Assembly: GCA_903844785.1 (NCBI GenBank)
Contig: CAIMVB010000229.1
Span: 1 to 12,973, forward strand
DNA length: 12,973 bases
Direction: 5' to 3'
Source of the DNA: an uncultured Rhodospirillales bacterium
GTDB taxonomy: Bacteria > Pseudomonadota > Alphaproteobacteria > Acetobacterales > Acetobacteraceae
Under the pieces are notes generated by a model. That model was not told where the DNA came from. It saw only the letters and a program-made list of their open reading frames with translations, and ran no database searches. This document shows, in pieces, positions 6,962 to 12,973 of the stretch. Position 1 is the first letter of the stretch. Each line of letters begins with the position of its first letter. A program made the position numbers and the translations under genes.

Positions 6962-7426
6962 ATGCATGAAAGCTTCATGCGCCGCGCCATCGCCCTGTCC
7001 TGCCAGGGGGTGGAGACCGGCGGCGGGCCCTTCGGCGCCGTGGTGGTGAAGGATGGTGAGATTATCGGTGAGGGCATGAACCGCGTGGTCCCCAATGCAG
7101 ACCCGACCGCCCATGCCGAAATTGTCGCCATTCGCGCTGCCTGCGCCGCCCTTGGCACGCATGATCTGTCGGGGGCGGTGATCATCTCCTCCTGCGAACC
7201 ATGCCCGATGTGCCTCGGCGCCATTTGGTGGTCCCGCATTGGGCTGGTGGTTTATGGCAATGACCGCGCGGATGCCGCGGCGATTGGCTTTGATGATGCG
7301 GATATTTACGCCGAAGTGGCCGCGCCCCCCGAAGCGCGCCGCCTGCCGCTGCGCCGTGTTTTGGCGGAGGAAGCACTGGCAGCCTTCCAGCTTTGGCAGG
7401 CCAAGCCGGATAAGGTACCTTACTAG
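6962..7426 (+). CDS. guaD: Guanine deaminase-type nucleoside/nucleobase deaminase
   Basis: This 154-residue zinc enzyme of the cytidine-deaminase fold probably converts guanine to xanthine in purine salvage or catabolism. The zinc site is HAE at 51-53 (H51 ligand, E53 proton shuttle) and PCPMC at 80-84 (C81 and C84 ligands). Features beyond the shared motifs favour guanine deaminase of the Bacillus GuaD type over the tRNA editing enzyme TadA. These are the N-terminus with MRRAIALSCQGVETGGGPFGA, the GFDDADIY segment at 109-116 with a conserved Asp (D112), and the C-terminal tail ending in FQLWQAKPDKVPY with a terminal Tyr. TadA lacks that tail. The assignment to guanine rather than another base comes from family comparison recalled from memory. 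The gene converges with the DUF445 gene, and the stop codons of the two genes share the palindrome CTAG at 7423-7426. No purine catabolism cluster is nearby. Confidence 0.8.
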   Translation: MHESFMRRAIALSCQGVETGGGPFGAVVVKDGEIIGEGMNRVVPNADPTAHAEIVAIRAACAALGTHDLSGAVIISSCEPCPMCLGAIWWSRIGLVVYGNDRADAAAIGFDDADIYAEVAAPPEARRLPLRRVLAEEALAAFQLWQAKPDKVPY

Positions 7427-8700
7427 TGAGATACCCGACCAAATAGCGCGGTCAGCACGGCAAACAGCACCCCGCCTGCCATAAAGCCCACCAGGGTGCC
7501 GTTGATGCGGACATATTGCAGGTCTCGCCCAACGCGGAGTTCGATTTTGTCCGTGACGGTCGCCGCATCCCAATTCGTCATTACGCCGGCGATGAAATCC
7601 GCCAACTGCAACTGGGCTGAGGGCAAAAGCGTCATCAACACACCCTCAGCGGCGCGATTGAGCCGCTCACGCGCGCCCTGATCTTCCGCAAGCAGGGCAC
7701 CGGCATTGCTGAATATGCCAGCAAGCAAAGCAACGCTGCGACCATCCGGGCGCGCGGCATCGGTGGCCAAGGCAATCTTCAGCCTTTCCCAAACATCCAT
7801 CAGCCACGCTGCGACGGAAGGATGGGAAAGGGCTTCGCGCATTAACCGACCAATCGCGGCGGCGCGTTCGGGATCGGTTTCCAGCCTTTCGATCTCACGC
7901 GCCAGCCATTCGGCGAAGGCAGCGCGCAAATCAGAATCATCTGGGCCGATCTTTTCCAATTCGCCATTGATGGCATTGAGGATGCGCCGCGCAATCGCCG
8001 CCCCGGCAATCCAGCCAACCAAGGCGCCACCCTCGGCGCGCACACGCGCTTCAATGGCGGCGCGCAGGGTTTCCTCCCGCGCCGCCAGCAGCACCTTCAA
8101 TTGCCCGATGGCTAGGCTGAAGACTTCCTGATGCTGGCCGGAAGCCACCGCCGCGCGCAGGATGCGCGCCAATAACCGCGCGCCGGCGGGGCCAGAGACA
8201 ATCCTCGGCAGCAAGCGCGCCAGCAGGCGCCGGGCGCGGCCATCTTCCAGGCTCGCCAAAATACGCGGCAGGCTCGCAGAAAGCGCGGTGGCGGCGCGGC
8301 GTGATGCTTCAGGGTCGCGCAAAAACCCTTCCAGAATGCGCGCCAGATCAAGCTTCGCCAGTACGCGCCGCACTTCATTTTCGGTAAAGACGTGGCCTGC
8401 GATGAAGCGCCCCAAGCCGCGGCCGAGCCTATCCTTCTGGTTTGGGATAATGGCGGTATGGGGAATAGGCAGGCCAAGCGGGCGGCGAAACAGCGCGGTG
8501 ACGGCGAACCAGTCGGCCAGGCCACCCACCAGCCCGGCCTTGGCGGAGGCCTGCAATAATTCAGTCCAATAGCCAGGTGGCAGGCGATAGCTGAACAGTA
8601 TCAGCCCCGCCATCGCCACCAGCAGGCCGGTTGCGAAGGCGCGATGGCGCTTCAGCGTCTGGCGAAGGGCTGCATCTGGGTCGTGATCAGTGCCGGGCAT
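7423..8700 (-). CDS. DUF445 family inner-membrane protein
   Basis: This 425-residue protein shows the typical DUF445 (YjiN-like) layout, a family of unknown function. After a basic N-terminus comes a first hydrophobic helix (residues about 22-38). A second hydrophobic stretch, AKAGLVGGLADWFAVTALF (53-71), leads into RRPLGLPIPHTAIIPNQKDRLG (two pieces, 72-93), the family hallmark. A long central domain rich in Ala, Arg and Leu, mostly helical with possible coiled coil, follows. A single C-terminal helix (about 402-420, GTLVGFMAGGVLFAVLTALFG) precedes the end. The family usually has helices at both ends flanking a large soluble helical region. GAGAGG-like purines (GAGAGG) lie just 3 nt before the ATG at 8700, closer than ideal; the next in-frame ATG (residue 30) would cut the first helix. 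It lies 51 nt downstream of the Bug-receptor gene on the same strand and may be cotranscribed. The stop overlaps that of the convergent deaminase gene. Confidence 0.92.
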   Translation of the reverse strand: MPGTDHDPDAALRQTLKRHRAFATGLLVAMAGLILFSYRLPPGYWTELLQASAKAGLVGGLADWFAVTALFRRPLGLPIPHTAIIPNQKDRLGRGLGRFIAGHVFTENEVRRVLAKLDLARILEGFLRDPEASRRAATALSASLPRILASLEDGRARRLLARLLPRIVSGPAGARLLARILRAAVASGQHQEVFSLAIGQLKVLLAAREETLRAAIEARVRAEGGALVGWIAGAAIARRILNAINGELEKIGPDDSDLRAAFAEWLAREIERLETDPERAAAIGRLMREALSHPSVAAWLMDVWERLKIALATDAARPDGRSVALLAGIFSNAGALLAEDQGARERLNRAAEGVLMTLLPSAQLQLADFIAGVMTNWDAATVTDKIELRVGRDLQYVRINGTLVGFMAGGVLFAVLTALFGRVSH

Positions 8701-8751
8701 GGGCCTCTCGATAGCGCGGAAGGCCCATGGCCGGAAGGAAAAATGGCGCGG

Positions 8752-9735
8752 TCATTCAACCTTGATGGACGCATCGCGCAATAGTTTGCGCAGTTCGTCT
8801 GTCGCTGGTGTCATTTCCGCCATGAAGGCTTCCGGCGGGCCGGGGCGCGGGGGCACGCCTTCATTGGTCAGCCATTCGCGCATGGCAGGCTGGTTGATCA
8901 CTTCCTGCAAAACGCGATTGGCCCGCGCGATGATTGGCGCTGGGGTGGCAGCGGGGGCCAAAATGGCCAGCCCATCGGTCAGTTTCGCGCCGGGGATTGC
9001 TTCTTGCACCGCCGGCACATTGGGCAGCACGGGGGAACGTTCGGCATTGCCAACCGCAACTCCCACGGCGCGATTATCCTGCAAATAAGGGCGCGCAAAT
9101 AGTAGCGTGGCGAGTGTGGCATCCACGCGGCCGGCCAGGAAATCTGTCATGGCTGCAGCACCGCCGCGATAGGGCACATGGGTCATGTTCAGCTTGCCAT
9201 AGACCATCATCTGTTCGATCAGCAGGTGATAGGAACTGCCAACGCCGACACTGGCGAAATTCACGCGGCCAGGATTGGCGGCGATGTGGCGGACAAAATC
9301 CTGCAAGCTATTCACTTGCAGCCCAGGGCGCACCAAAAGCACCACCGTCATGGGGCCAATCATGCCAACCGGTGCCAGATCCCGCCAGGGATGAAAGCCG
9401 ACATTCAAATCAGCGGCGGCGGCGATGATCAGATTACCGTAGGATGTGAATAACAGCGTATAGCCATCCGGCTGCGCACGAGAAACAAAAGCCGCCGCGA
9501 CATTGCCCCCGGCGCCGCCGCGATTTTCCACCACCACTTGCACATTGAGCGCATTGGAAAGCCGTTCGGCGACGCGTCGCCCGACCGTGTCGGTAATCGC
9601 GCCGGGCGGATAGGCTACCACCATGGTGACCGGGCGGTTCGGCCAATTGGTATCTGCGCTTTGCGCGCTGGCCGTATTGGTGAAACCGCAAAAGCCGGCA
9701 AAGGCCAGCACCGCAGCGAGTATTCCTTGGCGCAT
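8752..9735 (-). CDS. Bug-family periplasmic receptor (tripartite tricarboxylate transporter substrate-binding protein)
   Basis: This 327-residue protein is a Bug/TctC-type binding protein that captures carboxylates or similar compounds in the periplasm. It has a clear Sec signal peptide: basic start, hydrophobic core (ILAAVLAFAGFCGF), and a cleavage site after ASA at about residue 24. The mature part begins with WPNRPVTMVVAYPPG, the usual Bug start. It continues through VENRGGAGGNVAAAFVSRAQPDGYTLL, VGVGSSYHLLIEQM, the HVPYRGG motif, and a C-terminal REWLTNEGVPP segment. The common PPGG of the ligand loop reads PPGA here (YPPGAITDTVGRR). No TctA/TctB permease genes are in the window, which is normal for Bug proteins, usually orphan receptors present in many copies. 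GAGGGA (9741-9746 on the opposite strand) lies 5 nt before the ATG and supports the start. It is 61 nt downstream of the SRAP gene, on the same strand. The ligand is unknown. Confidence 0.93.
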   Translation of the reverse strand: MRQGILAAVLAFAGFCGFTNTASAQSADTNWPNRPVTMVVAYPPGAITDTVGRRVAERLSNALNVQVVVENRGGAGGNVAAAFVSRAQPDGYTLLFTSYGNLIIAAAADLNVGFHPWRDLAPVGMIGPMTVVLLVRPGLQVNSLQDFVRHIAANPGRVNFASVGVGSSYHLLIEQMMVYGKLNMTHVPYRGGAAAMTDFLAGRVDATLATLLFARPYLQDNRAVGVAVGNAERSPVLPNVPAVQEAIPGAKLTDGLAILAPAATPAPIIARANRVLQEVINQPAMREWLTNEGVPPRPGPPEAFMAEMTPATDELRKLLRDASIKVE

Positions 9736-9740
9736 ATTCT

Positions 9741-9767
9741 TCCCTCAATGATTTTTGGGGAATTCTA
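9741..9767 (-). promoter_or_regulatory. SD and weak candidate -10 for the Bug receptor gene
   Basis: On the minus strand, GAGGGA (9746-9741) lies 5 nt before the ATG at 9735. TAGAAT (9767-9762), five of six bases of the sigma-70 -10 consensus, lies upstream in a locally A/T-rich stretch. No convincing -35 is seen at the right distance. The 61-nt gap could therefore carry an internal promoter, but this is weak. The SD is reliable. Confidence 0.35.
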
Positions 9768-9796
9768 ATCATGCCAAGGCGCCGCACGCCAGGGGC

Positions 9797-10525
9797 TTAC
9801 CAGGGCGGCGGATCATCCAGCCCAGGCGGTGGTGCGGCCAAGGGGTCGCGTTCCAGCAGCGCCGCATCATCTTCCGCAACACGATTGACGCGGGATGATA
9901 CCGGCCAAACGGCGAGCCCGGCGCGCGGGAAGGGGCGTAGCAGTGCTTTTAGCTGCGGTGGTTCGGCGGGGGTTTCGCCGAGCCATTCATCCCAATCCTC
10001 CGGCGGCAGGATCACCGGCATGCGGTCATGCAGCGGCGATAATTCCGGCGCGGCGCTGGTGGTAATGATGGTGTAGCTGCGGATGATCTCTCCATCCTTG
10101 CCGCGCCAGCCTTCCCAAAGCGCGGCAAGCGGCATGGGCGCGCCATCGGCCATGGCGACCGCAAAGGCCTGCCTGGGCGCTTTCGGCCCTTCGCCCAGGC
10201 GCTGCCATTCGTAAAAGCCATCGGCGAAGGCAATTGCGCGACGCTTCATGAAGGCTTCGCGATAAGCGGGTTTTTCCGTGATGGATTCAGACCGCGCATT
10301 CATCATGCGGCTGCCAATGGAAGGATCATCCGCCCAGCGCGGGATCAAGCCCCAGCGCAGCGCATCCAAATGCCGCGCGCCGGTATCCGGATGGCGGCGT
10401 AGCACCAGGCCATCCTGCGTGGGTGCGCGGTTGAAGGAAGGCACCAGATTGGGCGGCGCATTCACCGCGCGGGCATAGCGCGCGATCTCCCCGCTGGAGC
10501 GATGCTGGAAATAGCGCCCGCACAT
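9797..10525 (-). CDS. SOS response-associated peptidase (SRAP/YedK/HMCES family)
   Basis: YedK-family proteins form a stable thiazolidine crosslink with abasic sites in single-stranded DNA through their N-terminal cysteine, protecting the lesion during replication. The 242-residue protein starts MCGRY, so C2 becomes the catalytic N-terminus once Met is removed. The other SRAP residues are present: FNRAPTQ (31-37), RWGLIPRW (57-64), NARSE (76-80), GFYEW with E106 (103-107), TIITTSA (152-158) and HDRMPVIL with H166 (166-173). These correspond to the conserved Asn, Glu and His of the active site. The C-terminal 15 residues are rich in Pro and Asp (DPLAAPPPGLDDPPPW). The start is fixed by the need for Cys at position 2. 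It begins 5 nt after the mtnA stop on the same strand and is probably translated from the same mRNA. No SOS (LexA) box is recognised upstream, and its position behind mtnA argues against tight LexA control. Despite the name it is not established as a peptidase on external proteins. Confidence 0.95.
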   Translation of the reverse strand: MCGRYFQHRSSGEIARYARAVNAPPNLVPSFNRAPTQDGLVLRRHPDTGARHLDALRWGLIPRWADDPSIGSRMMNARSESITEKPAYREAFMKRRAIAFADGFYEWQRLGEGPKAPRQAFAVAMADGAPMPLAALWEGWRGKDGEIIRSYTIITTSAAPELSPLHDRMPVILPPEDWDEWLGETPAEPPQLKALLRPFPRAGLAVWPVSSRVNRVAEDDAALLERDPLAAPPPGLDDPPPW

Positions 10526-10530
10526 GATGC

Positions 10531-11625
10531 TCAGCGCGCAAGCTTTTCCGGATAGAGTGCCGCGAGAGCCGCTTCATTCGCCGCCACCCGCCCGCGTTCG
10601 GTGATCAGCCCCGTGACCAGCCGCGCGGGCGTGACATCAAAGGCTGGATTGGCGGCGGGGCTGCCGGCGGCGGCAACACGGATGCGCGTGATGCGCCCGG
10701 CGCTATCCTGGCCGGTGATGTCGGTCACTTCCTCAGGCGCGCGTTCTTCAATCGGGATGTCGCGCACACCATCGGCCACGCGCATATCCAGCGTTGAATG
10801 CGGCAGCGCTACCCAGAACGGCACGCCATTATCCTGCGCGGCGAGGGCCTTCAGGTAGGTGCCGATTTTATTCGCGACATCGCCGCAGCGCGTGACGCGA
10901 TCTGTGCCGACGATCACGATATCCACTTCACCATGCTGCATCAGATGGCCGCCGGCATTATCCGCAATCACGGTATGCGGCACACCATGCGCGCCCAATT
11001 CCCAGGCCGTCAGCGCGGCCCCCTGATTGCGCGGGCGGGTTTCATCCACCCATACATGCACTTGGATGCCTGCATCATGCGCCATATAGATCGGCGCAAG
11101 CGCCGTGCCCCAATCCACCGTTGCGATCCAGCCGGCATTGCAATGCGTGAGGATATTGACGCGCTTTCCCGGCTTGCGCGCGGCGATTTCTTGGATCAGC
11201 GGCATGCCATGCCGCCCAATGGCTTCGCATGTCGCGGCATCATCATCGCAAATCGCTGCGGCTTCGGCATAAGCGGCGGCCAGGCGCGCAGCGGCGGGCA
11301 GGGGGCGGAGCACGCCCAGCATTTTCTCAAGCGCCCAGCGTAGATTGATCGCGGTGGGGCGGGTTTCACCAAGCATCGCCGCGACTTCTTCCAGCGCATT
11401 CGGATCACGCCGCATCGCCAGCGCCAGGCCATAAGCCGCCACTGCGCCAATCAGCGGCGCGCCGCGCACCTGCATGGAACGGATGGCATGCGCGACCTGA
11501 TCCTCATCAGTCAGGCGGAGCCATTCTACCTGCCAGGGCAGTTTGGTTTGATCGAGGATGCGGATGGACCAGCCATCAGCCTCGTCCAGGCGGATGCTGC
11601 GGAAGGGGATGCCGTTGATTTTCAT
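10531..11625 (-). CDS. mtnA: S-methyl-5-thioribose-1-phosphate isomerase MtnA
   Basis: MtnA converts methylthioribose-1-phosphate to methylthioribulose-1-phosphate in the methionine salvage pathway, in the cytoplasm. The 364-residue protein is of the eIF2B-alpha-like family. It has VRGAPLIGAVAAYG (residues 53-66), LTHCNAG with catalytic C162 (159-165), the GTDRV segment with catalytic D242 (240-244), GDVANKIGTY (248-257), and the C-terminal NPAFDVTPARL (326-336) ending in ITERG. The start ATG at 11625 fits the family N-terminus (MKINGIPFRSI) and follows the end of the DUF3574 gene by 21 nt. The SD is weak (AGAAG). No MtnK, MtnP or other salvage genes are present here; in alphaproteobacteria these may be scattered, or MTR-1-phosphate may feed a different shunt. 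The gene is followed after 5 nt by the SRAP gene. Confusion with eIF2B-like ribose-1,5-bisphosphate isomerase is unlikely because of the HCNAG motif and length. Confidence 0.96.
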   Translation of the reverse strand: MKINGIPFRSIRLDEADGWSIRILDQTKLPWQVEWLRLTDEDQVAHAIRSMQVRGAPLIGAVAAYGLALAMRRDPNALEEVAAMLGETRPTAINLRWALEKMLGVLRPLPAAARLAAAYAEAAAICDDDAATCEAIGRHGMPLIQEIAARKPGKRVNILTHCNAGWIATVDWGTALAPIYMAHDAGIQVHVWVDETRPRNQGAALTAWELGAHGVPHTVIADNAGGHLMQHGEVDIVIVGTDRVTRCGDVANKIGTYLKALAAQDNGVPFWVALPHSTLDMRVADGVRDIPIEERAPEEVTDITGQDSAGRITRIRVAAAGSPAANPAFDVTPARLVTGLITERGRVAANEAALAALYPEKLAR

Positions 11626-11646
11626 GGCGGGGCTTCTAGCCCAGAT

Positions 11647-12048
11647 TCAAAAAGCAGCGCAGCCCTGGCGGAAGACGGTCAGCACGGATTCTTGCGCAAA
11701 TCGCGCCTTCCAGGCCGCGGCCACCGGGGCAAGGCGCCCCGCCGCCGCCGATTGGTCCTGCCCCGGCAGCACCAGCAGCAGCACCTTACTGTCTTCACGG
11801 CTGATCTGCCCCGCCGCGTTGCGCCATTGGCCCATGCCATCCAGCACGGTCAGGCCATCGGGGAAGGCGGGGGTTACGATTTCTGCCATGAAGCGCGCCC
11901 ATTCGGCTTGGGATACCGGGGCGCGGCTTTTCACATTCCGCCCGAAATAGGCTTCCGCGATGGTGGCTGGCCCGGCGCCGGTGGGGCAGGGCGGTGGGGC
12001 TGTGGCGCAACCCGCCAGCAGCAGCAAAGCGCCAAGCGCTGACCTCAC
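11647..12048 (-). CDS. DUF3574 domain lipoprotein
   Basis: This 133-residue product has a short lipoprotein signal, ALGALLLLAGC, with lipobox LLAG|C14. It would be exported, lipidated and anchored to the membrane. The rest resembles DUF3574: EAYFGRN (32-38), W50, then TPAFPDGLTVLDGMGQW (59-75) and SKVLLLVLPG (87-96). The family's function is unknown. Cysteines remain at 14 (lipidated), 21 and 130. The start is a GTG at 12048 that overlaps the TGA stop of the upstream SMR-like gene (GTGA). That overlap, together with a signal peptide beginning at once, supports this start over the much longer open frame that continues upstream. The signal peptide is short (13 residues before the Cys), so an earlier start cannot be fully excluded. 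The gene is the third in a chain of 4-nt overlapping genes, and mtnA follows 21 nt later. No recognised catalytic motif is seen. Confidence 0.8.
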   Translation of the reverse strand: MRSALGALLLLAGCATAPPPCPTGAGPATIAEAYFGRNVKSRAPVSQAEWARFMAEIVTPAFPDGLTVLDGMGQWRNAAGQISREDSKVLLLVLPGQDQSAAAGRLAPVAAAWKARFAQESVLTVFRQGCAAF

Positions 12049-12395
12049 GCCGTGGTCGCCAGCAGCGCCACGCCGGCGGCGATCAAGCCAATGGCTGCGA
12101 TTTTCTGCAGCCCCAGCGCCTCCCCAAAAACCGCCCAGCCGATGATGGCAATGACGATATAGGAAGCCGCGGTGCAGGGCAGCGCGACGCTCATTGGGAT
12201 GCGCCTGAGGGCAATGATGTAAAGCAGCGCCGCGCCGCCGTAACAAACCAGCCCCACCATGGTCGGTAGGCGGAAAAGCTGATCGAAAAAGCTGCCCTCC
12301 GCCGCCACCGAACTGGAAGCGCCGGATTTCAGCAGGATCTGGCCGATCAGCGATGTGCTGATCGCCGCCGCCAGCGCCAGCCAATAACTCGTCAT
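12045..12395 (-). CDS. SMR/EamA-like four-helix transporter, probable lipid-linked sugar flippase type
   Basis: This 116-residue protein has four predicted membrane helices (about residues 3-22, 44-64, 68-91, 97-113), the layout of small multidrug resistance and ArnE/ArnF-like proteins. The TM1 motif reads ISTSLIGQILLKSG. When aligned with EmrE (ILAEVIGTTLMKFS), the essential proton-coupling Glu14 is Ser here (S15), and GQxxLK is seen instead, as in ArnE/ArnF. That argues against drug/proton antiport and for moving a lipid-linked sugar across the inner membrane. A Glu remains at 92 (VFGEAL) after TM3. The position between a GT2 polyprenyl-phosphate-type glycosyltransferase and a lipoprotein gene fits this. 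The start ATG overlaps the glycosyltransferase stop by 4 nt (ATGA). The stop overlaps the GTG of the lipoprotein gene. ArnE and ArnF work as a pair; only one such protein is seen here, so it may homodimerise or have a partner elsewhere. Confidence 0.85.
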   Translation of the reverse strand: MTSYWLALAAAISTSLIGQILLKSGASSSVAAEGSFFDQLFRLPTMVGLVCYGGAALLYIIALRRIPMSVALPCTAASYIVIAIIGWAVFGEALGLQKIAAIGLIAAGVALLATTA

Positions 12396-12973
12396 GGCGT
12401 GCGCCCTTCATCCCGCGCGGGCAGGATTTCCCGCACCACGCCTTGCGGCTTGCCATTGGCCGACATGAAAGACCGCCCGACATATTCGCCGAGCACACCA
12501 AGGATCAGGAATTGCACGCCGGCGATCAGCAACGTGACGGTCATGAGTGACGCCCAGCCGGAAGGCGTGTGCCCAGACAAGCCTTCAATCACCACATAAA
12601 GCGCCGCCAGCAGCCCAAGCACGCCCATGCCAGCGCCGGCGATGATCGCAAGCCGCAAAGGCAGCACGGAGAAATTGGTGGCCAAATTCATCCACAACCG
12701 GATCAGGCGGCGCATGGTGTAATTGGAACGGCCTTCCGCCCGGGCGAAATGTTTCACCTCGATCGAATCAAGCCGCTGCGTCACCTGCATCAGCAGCCCA
12801 TCCACGTAAGGATAAGGCCCGCGATATTTGATAACTTCACCCACCGCTAAAGCAGACATGCAGCGGAAGGAAGACAGATAAAGCCCCTTCGGCTTATCCA
12901 TCAATTGATCCGCGACCCAATTGGCAAAGGCGCTGCCCAGATTGCGCCAGCCTTCATGTTCCTTCACTGCATA
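12392..12973 (-). CDS. C-terminal part of a GT2 glycosyltransferase, polyprenyl-phosphate sugar transferase type
   Basis: The gene runs off the right edge; 193 residues of its C-terminal part are visible, starting with YAVKEHEGWRNLG. Such proteins (DPM1/ArnC/GtrB-like) transfer a sugar from a nucleotide donor to undecaprenyl phosphate on the cytoplasmic face of the inner membrane. The visible part has KPKGLYLSSFR, YRGPYPYVDGLL, the ARAEGRSNYTMRRLIRLW stretch typical of this subgroup, and then two membrane helices (around the AIIAGAGMGVLGLLAALYVV and LMTVTLLIAGVQFLILGVLG segments). It ends with GEYVGRSF and NGKPQGVVREI. The N-terminal catalytic DXD region lies outside the window, so the enzymatic core cannot be checked. 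The 3' end overlaps the SMR-like gene by 4 nt. The two proteins likely work in one pathway: synthesis and then flipping of a lipid-linked sugar, probably for lipopolysaccharide, lipid A or O-antigen decoration. The sugar is unknown. Confidence 0.9.
   Translation of the reverse strand, partial: YAVKEHEGWRNLGSAFANWVADQLMDKPKGLYLSSFRCMSALAVGEVIKYRGPYPYVDGLLMQVTQRLDSIEVKHFARAEGRSNYTMRRLIRLWMNLATNFSVLPLRLAIIAGAGMGVLGLLAALYVVIEGLSGHTPSGWASLMTVTLLIAGVQFLILGVLGEYVGRSFMSANGKPQGVVREILPARDEGRTP

Noticed and set aside
6291..6962. Plus-strand open frame opposite the LLM monooxygenase gene (223 codons)
   Set aside because: Its translation has no recognisable motif, while the minus strand encodes a full LLM enzyme with all family motifs.
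8722..8732. GGCC-CAT-GGCC palindrome between the Bug and DUF445 genes as a terminator
   Set aside because: The stem is only 4 bp and is not followed by a T-run in the transcribed direction.
12049..12501. 284-codon minus-strand frame continuing upstream of the DUF3574 gene
   Set aside because: The upstream part is an out-of-frame shadow of the SMR-like and GT2 genes (Gly/Arg/His-rich). The lipoprotein signal begins at the GTG at 12048, coupled by the GTGA overlap.

Overview
The window is a stretch of high-GC bacterial chromosome. The gene content (glmM followed by thiD, a DUF1217 flagellum-associated protein, a Bug-type periplasmic receptor, a family-5 solute-binding protein, an alphaproteobacterial-style MtnA) suggests an alphaproteobacterium, probably Rhodospirillales/Acetobacteraceae (Roseomonas-like). 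That placement is an inference from protein character, not from a search. Every complete gene looks intact. I see no IS element, phage gene, CRISPR array, rRNA or tRNA.

Left part, + strand (1-5860): the 3' end of a probable peptide/nickel-type ABC substrate-binding protein; glmM (phosphoglucosamine mutase) and thiD (HMP-phosphate kinase) joined by a 4-nt overlap; a 520-residue protein with two DUF1217-like units; a PhzF-family isomerase; a host-attachment (PF10116-type) protein; and a small two-helix membrane protein of unknown function. The middle has an LLM flavin monooxygenase on the minus strand (5865-6920) and, divergent from it, a guanine-deaminase-type cytidine-deaminase-fold enzyme on the plus strand (6962-7426).

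Right part, all minus strand and closely packed, transcribed from the right edge leftwards: a polyprenyl-phosphate-type GT2 glycosyltransferase (cut by the window edge), an SMR/EamA-like four-helix transporter and a DUF3574 lipoprotein, chained by ATGA and GTGA overlaps; then mtnA (methionine salvage), an SRAP/YedK DNA-protein crosslinking protein, a Bug-family receptor, and a DUF445 membrane protein.

Most of the window is housekeeping or common accessory metabolism, and I do not see a convincing new defence or mobile system. Most worth a second look: the translationally chained GT2-SMR-DUF3574 module, whose SMR protein lacks the proton-coupling Glu of drug exporters; a three-arm alternative-pairing RNA candidate upstream of the PhzF gene; a stem that would cover the SD-like sequence of glmM; and the two-copy DUF1217 protein standing away from visible flagellar genes.
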